Of a stretch of DNA of 21,398 bases, positions 20,591 through 21,398 are shown in pieces. Source of the DNA: JTS-RE9 sp964649195. Its GTDB lineage: Bacteria > Planctomycetota > Phycisphaerae > Phycisphaerales > Phycisphaeraceae. The notes beneath the pieces are model-generated. The model had not been told where the DNA came from. It searched no databases and saw nothing but the letters and a program-made list of their open reading frames with translations. The stretch covers positions 1 to 21,398 of the forward strand of contig CAZYPK010000084.1 of the NCBI GenBank assembly GCA_964649195.1, given 5' to 3'. The translations under genes and the position numbers were made by a program. Each line of letters begins with the position of its first letter. Position 1 is the stretch's first letter.

Positions 20591-21209
20591 ACCGATCATT
20601 GGCGCCGGGGCCGGTGGGGGTTTCGGTGTCGGCTTCGAGGCGGCTTCGCTGGAGGGCGGCATCCACGGGGATGTGCCATGCGTGCAGCCGCTGGACGTGC
20701 CAGCCATCGAAGAACTGCCACTTGAGGTAGGCGGTGACCAGTTGAAGGGGCGAGCCGGGCGTGTTGGGATCGCTGGGGCGAACGACATCGATCTGGGCGG
20801 TCCAGCCTCGGATCATGACCTGTCGCACCTGAGCCGGCGGCGGCTTGGCGACATGACCTTCGACCGGAATCGAGCTGGCGTCGGGCAGCCTGATGCCATG
20901 CGTGGCCAGGTCGCCCAGTTCCTCCTGCACCACGGCATAACTCTGGGTGTTGGAACCCGGAGGCAGAATGAACATGTATTTCATGCTCGCACTGGGGCGA
21001 TCCTCGATCACCGCCTTGATCGCCTTGGCCTGCACGGTGACGACATCCATGACGTTGGGATCATTCCCCGCAACATCCCCGGTCTGCGGCGGAATGTTGA
21101 CGTAGGTCGAGCAGCCGGTGAAGGCGATGAAGGAAATCAGAAGCGCGAAGAAGGAAAGGGAAAATCCGGGGGCGGGGGTACCGGGGGTACCGGGGGTGGC
21201 GGTCTTCAT
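20589..21209 (-). CDS. Lipoprotein of unknown function
   Basis: A 206-residue protein. ATG 21209 is chosen because AAGGAG lies 9 nt upstream and because it yields a lipoprotein signal: after an unusual TPGTPGTPAPG stretch, the hydrophobic FSLSFFALLISFIAF leads to the lipobox FTGC with the modified Cys at 33. The mature part (PPQTGDVAGNDPNVMDVVTVQAKAIKAVIEDRP, then ILPPGSNTQSYAVVQEELG, then WTAQIDVVRPS and LKWQFFDGWHVQRLHAW) has alternating strands and helices and no motif I recognise. Its stop codon is contributed by the adjoining heptamer array. The N-region before the hydrophobic core is nearly uncharged, with only K2, because of the repeat-encoded insertion. Confidence 0.75.
   Translation of the reverse strand: MKTATPGTPGTPAPGFSLSFFALLISFIAFTGCSTYVNIPPQTGDVAGNDPNVMDVVTVQAKAIKAVIEDRPSASMKYMFILPPGSNTQSYAVVQEELGDLATHGIRLPDASSIPVEGHVAKPPPAQVRQVMIRGWTAQIDVVRPSDPNTPGSPLQLVTAYLKWQFFDGWHVQRLHAWHIPVDAALQRSRLEADTETPTGPGANDR
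21174..21200 (-). repeat. Three tandem 9-bp units in the lipoprotein signal region
   Basis: GGGGGTACC occurs at 21174-21182 and 21183-21191, with a variant GGGGGTGGC at 21192-21200. On the coding strand they give the TPG repeats just after the start codon. The unit length of 9 keeps the frame for any copy number. Confidence 0.8.
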
Positions 21210-21320
21210 GACCAAAGCTCCTTTGACCATCATGGTCGTGGGCATTGTAGCGAAAAAGTTTGGTTCGCAAAGGAGAACGGTATGGTTCACCAAGGCAAAA
21301 GCATATGGCGGGAGAACGGA

Positions 21321-21398
21321 AGCCTCCCGCTGGGAGGGCGAGGCTCCCGCTGGGAGGGCGAGGCTCCCGCTGGGAGGGCGAGGCTCCCGCCGAGCCGT
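21321..21398. repeat. 20-bp tandem repeat at the window edge
   Basis: AGGCTCCCGCTGGGAGGGCG occurs at 21341-21360 and 21361-21380, with one mismatch at 21321-21340 and a partial copy at the end. Each unit contains a small palindrome CTCCC-GCT-GGGAG. The array may continue beyond the window. The other sequence between 21210 and 21320 shows no gene. Confidence 0.85.

Overview
The window reads as GC-rich chromosomal DNA of a planctomycete or close PVC relative; the class cannot be fixed from this stretch. The evidence is a very large secreted cytochrome/DUF1549/DUF1553 protein paired with a Tat-exported DUF1501 protein, an exported formylglycine-generating-type enzyme, many signal-peptide or lipoprotein genes of unknown role, and abundant short palindromic and tandem repeats. 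No rRNA, tRNA, CRISPR array, transposase, reverse transcriptase or phage gene was seen.

Left part (1-9900). The PSD1-type gene (272-4213) is followed by a 308-bp inverted-repeat element that overlaps its stop codon, a REP-like palindrome, and a two-gene MNT-HEPN toxin-antitoxin-type module. The DUF1501 gene (5441-6907) comes next. PSD1 and DUF1501 genes are normally direct neighbours, so the repeats and the MNT-HEPN pair look inserted between them. A secreted HEAT-like protein (6992-9127) and a Phd-like/PIN toxin-antitoxin pair (9232-9893) follow.

Middle (9931-15864). A lipoprotein FGE-type enzyme with the active-site Cys pair is followed by three minus-strand membrane protein genes: one of unknown family, one with a GYF_2-like C-terminus, and one CPBP-family intramembrane protease with a zinc ribbon. 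A plus-strand ThDP-dependent 2-keto acid decarboxylase follows. The last two are divergent around the first large composite palindromic repeat.

Right part (15894-21398). There is an antitoxin-like gene fragment, a secreted helical protein with a proline-rich tail, a small two-helix membrane protein, a degenerate PIN/DUF3368-like protein, a sugar phosphate isomerase-like TIM barrel protein and a lipoprotein. The gaps between these genes are filled by three more composite palindromes, a shorter relative and a 20-bp tandem repeat.

The most unusual content is the repeat system. Four elements (13791-14173, 17588-17856, 18135-18549, 19134-19530) are built as mirrored arms. The arms contain arrays of 8-nt units, arrays of 7-nt units with a fixed variant order, and an AT-rich 7-nt-phased block. 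In three of the four the arms flank a conserved asymmetric core of about 49-51 nt. Smaller arrays of unrelated 7-nt units lie at 1001-1035 (inside a coding region), 11103-11126 and 20483-20590. The elements abut or overlap start and stop codons. They also create long spurious reading frames, so several gene starts were moved inward here.
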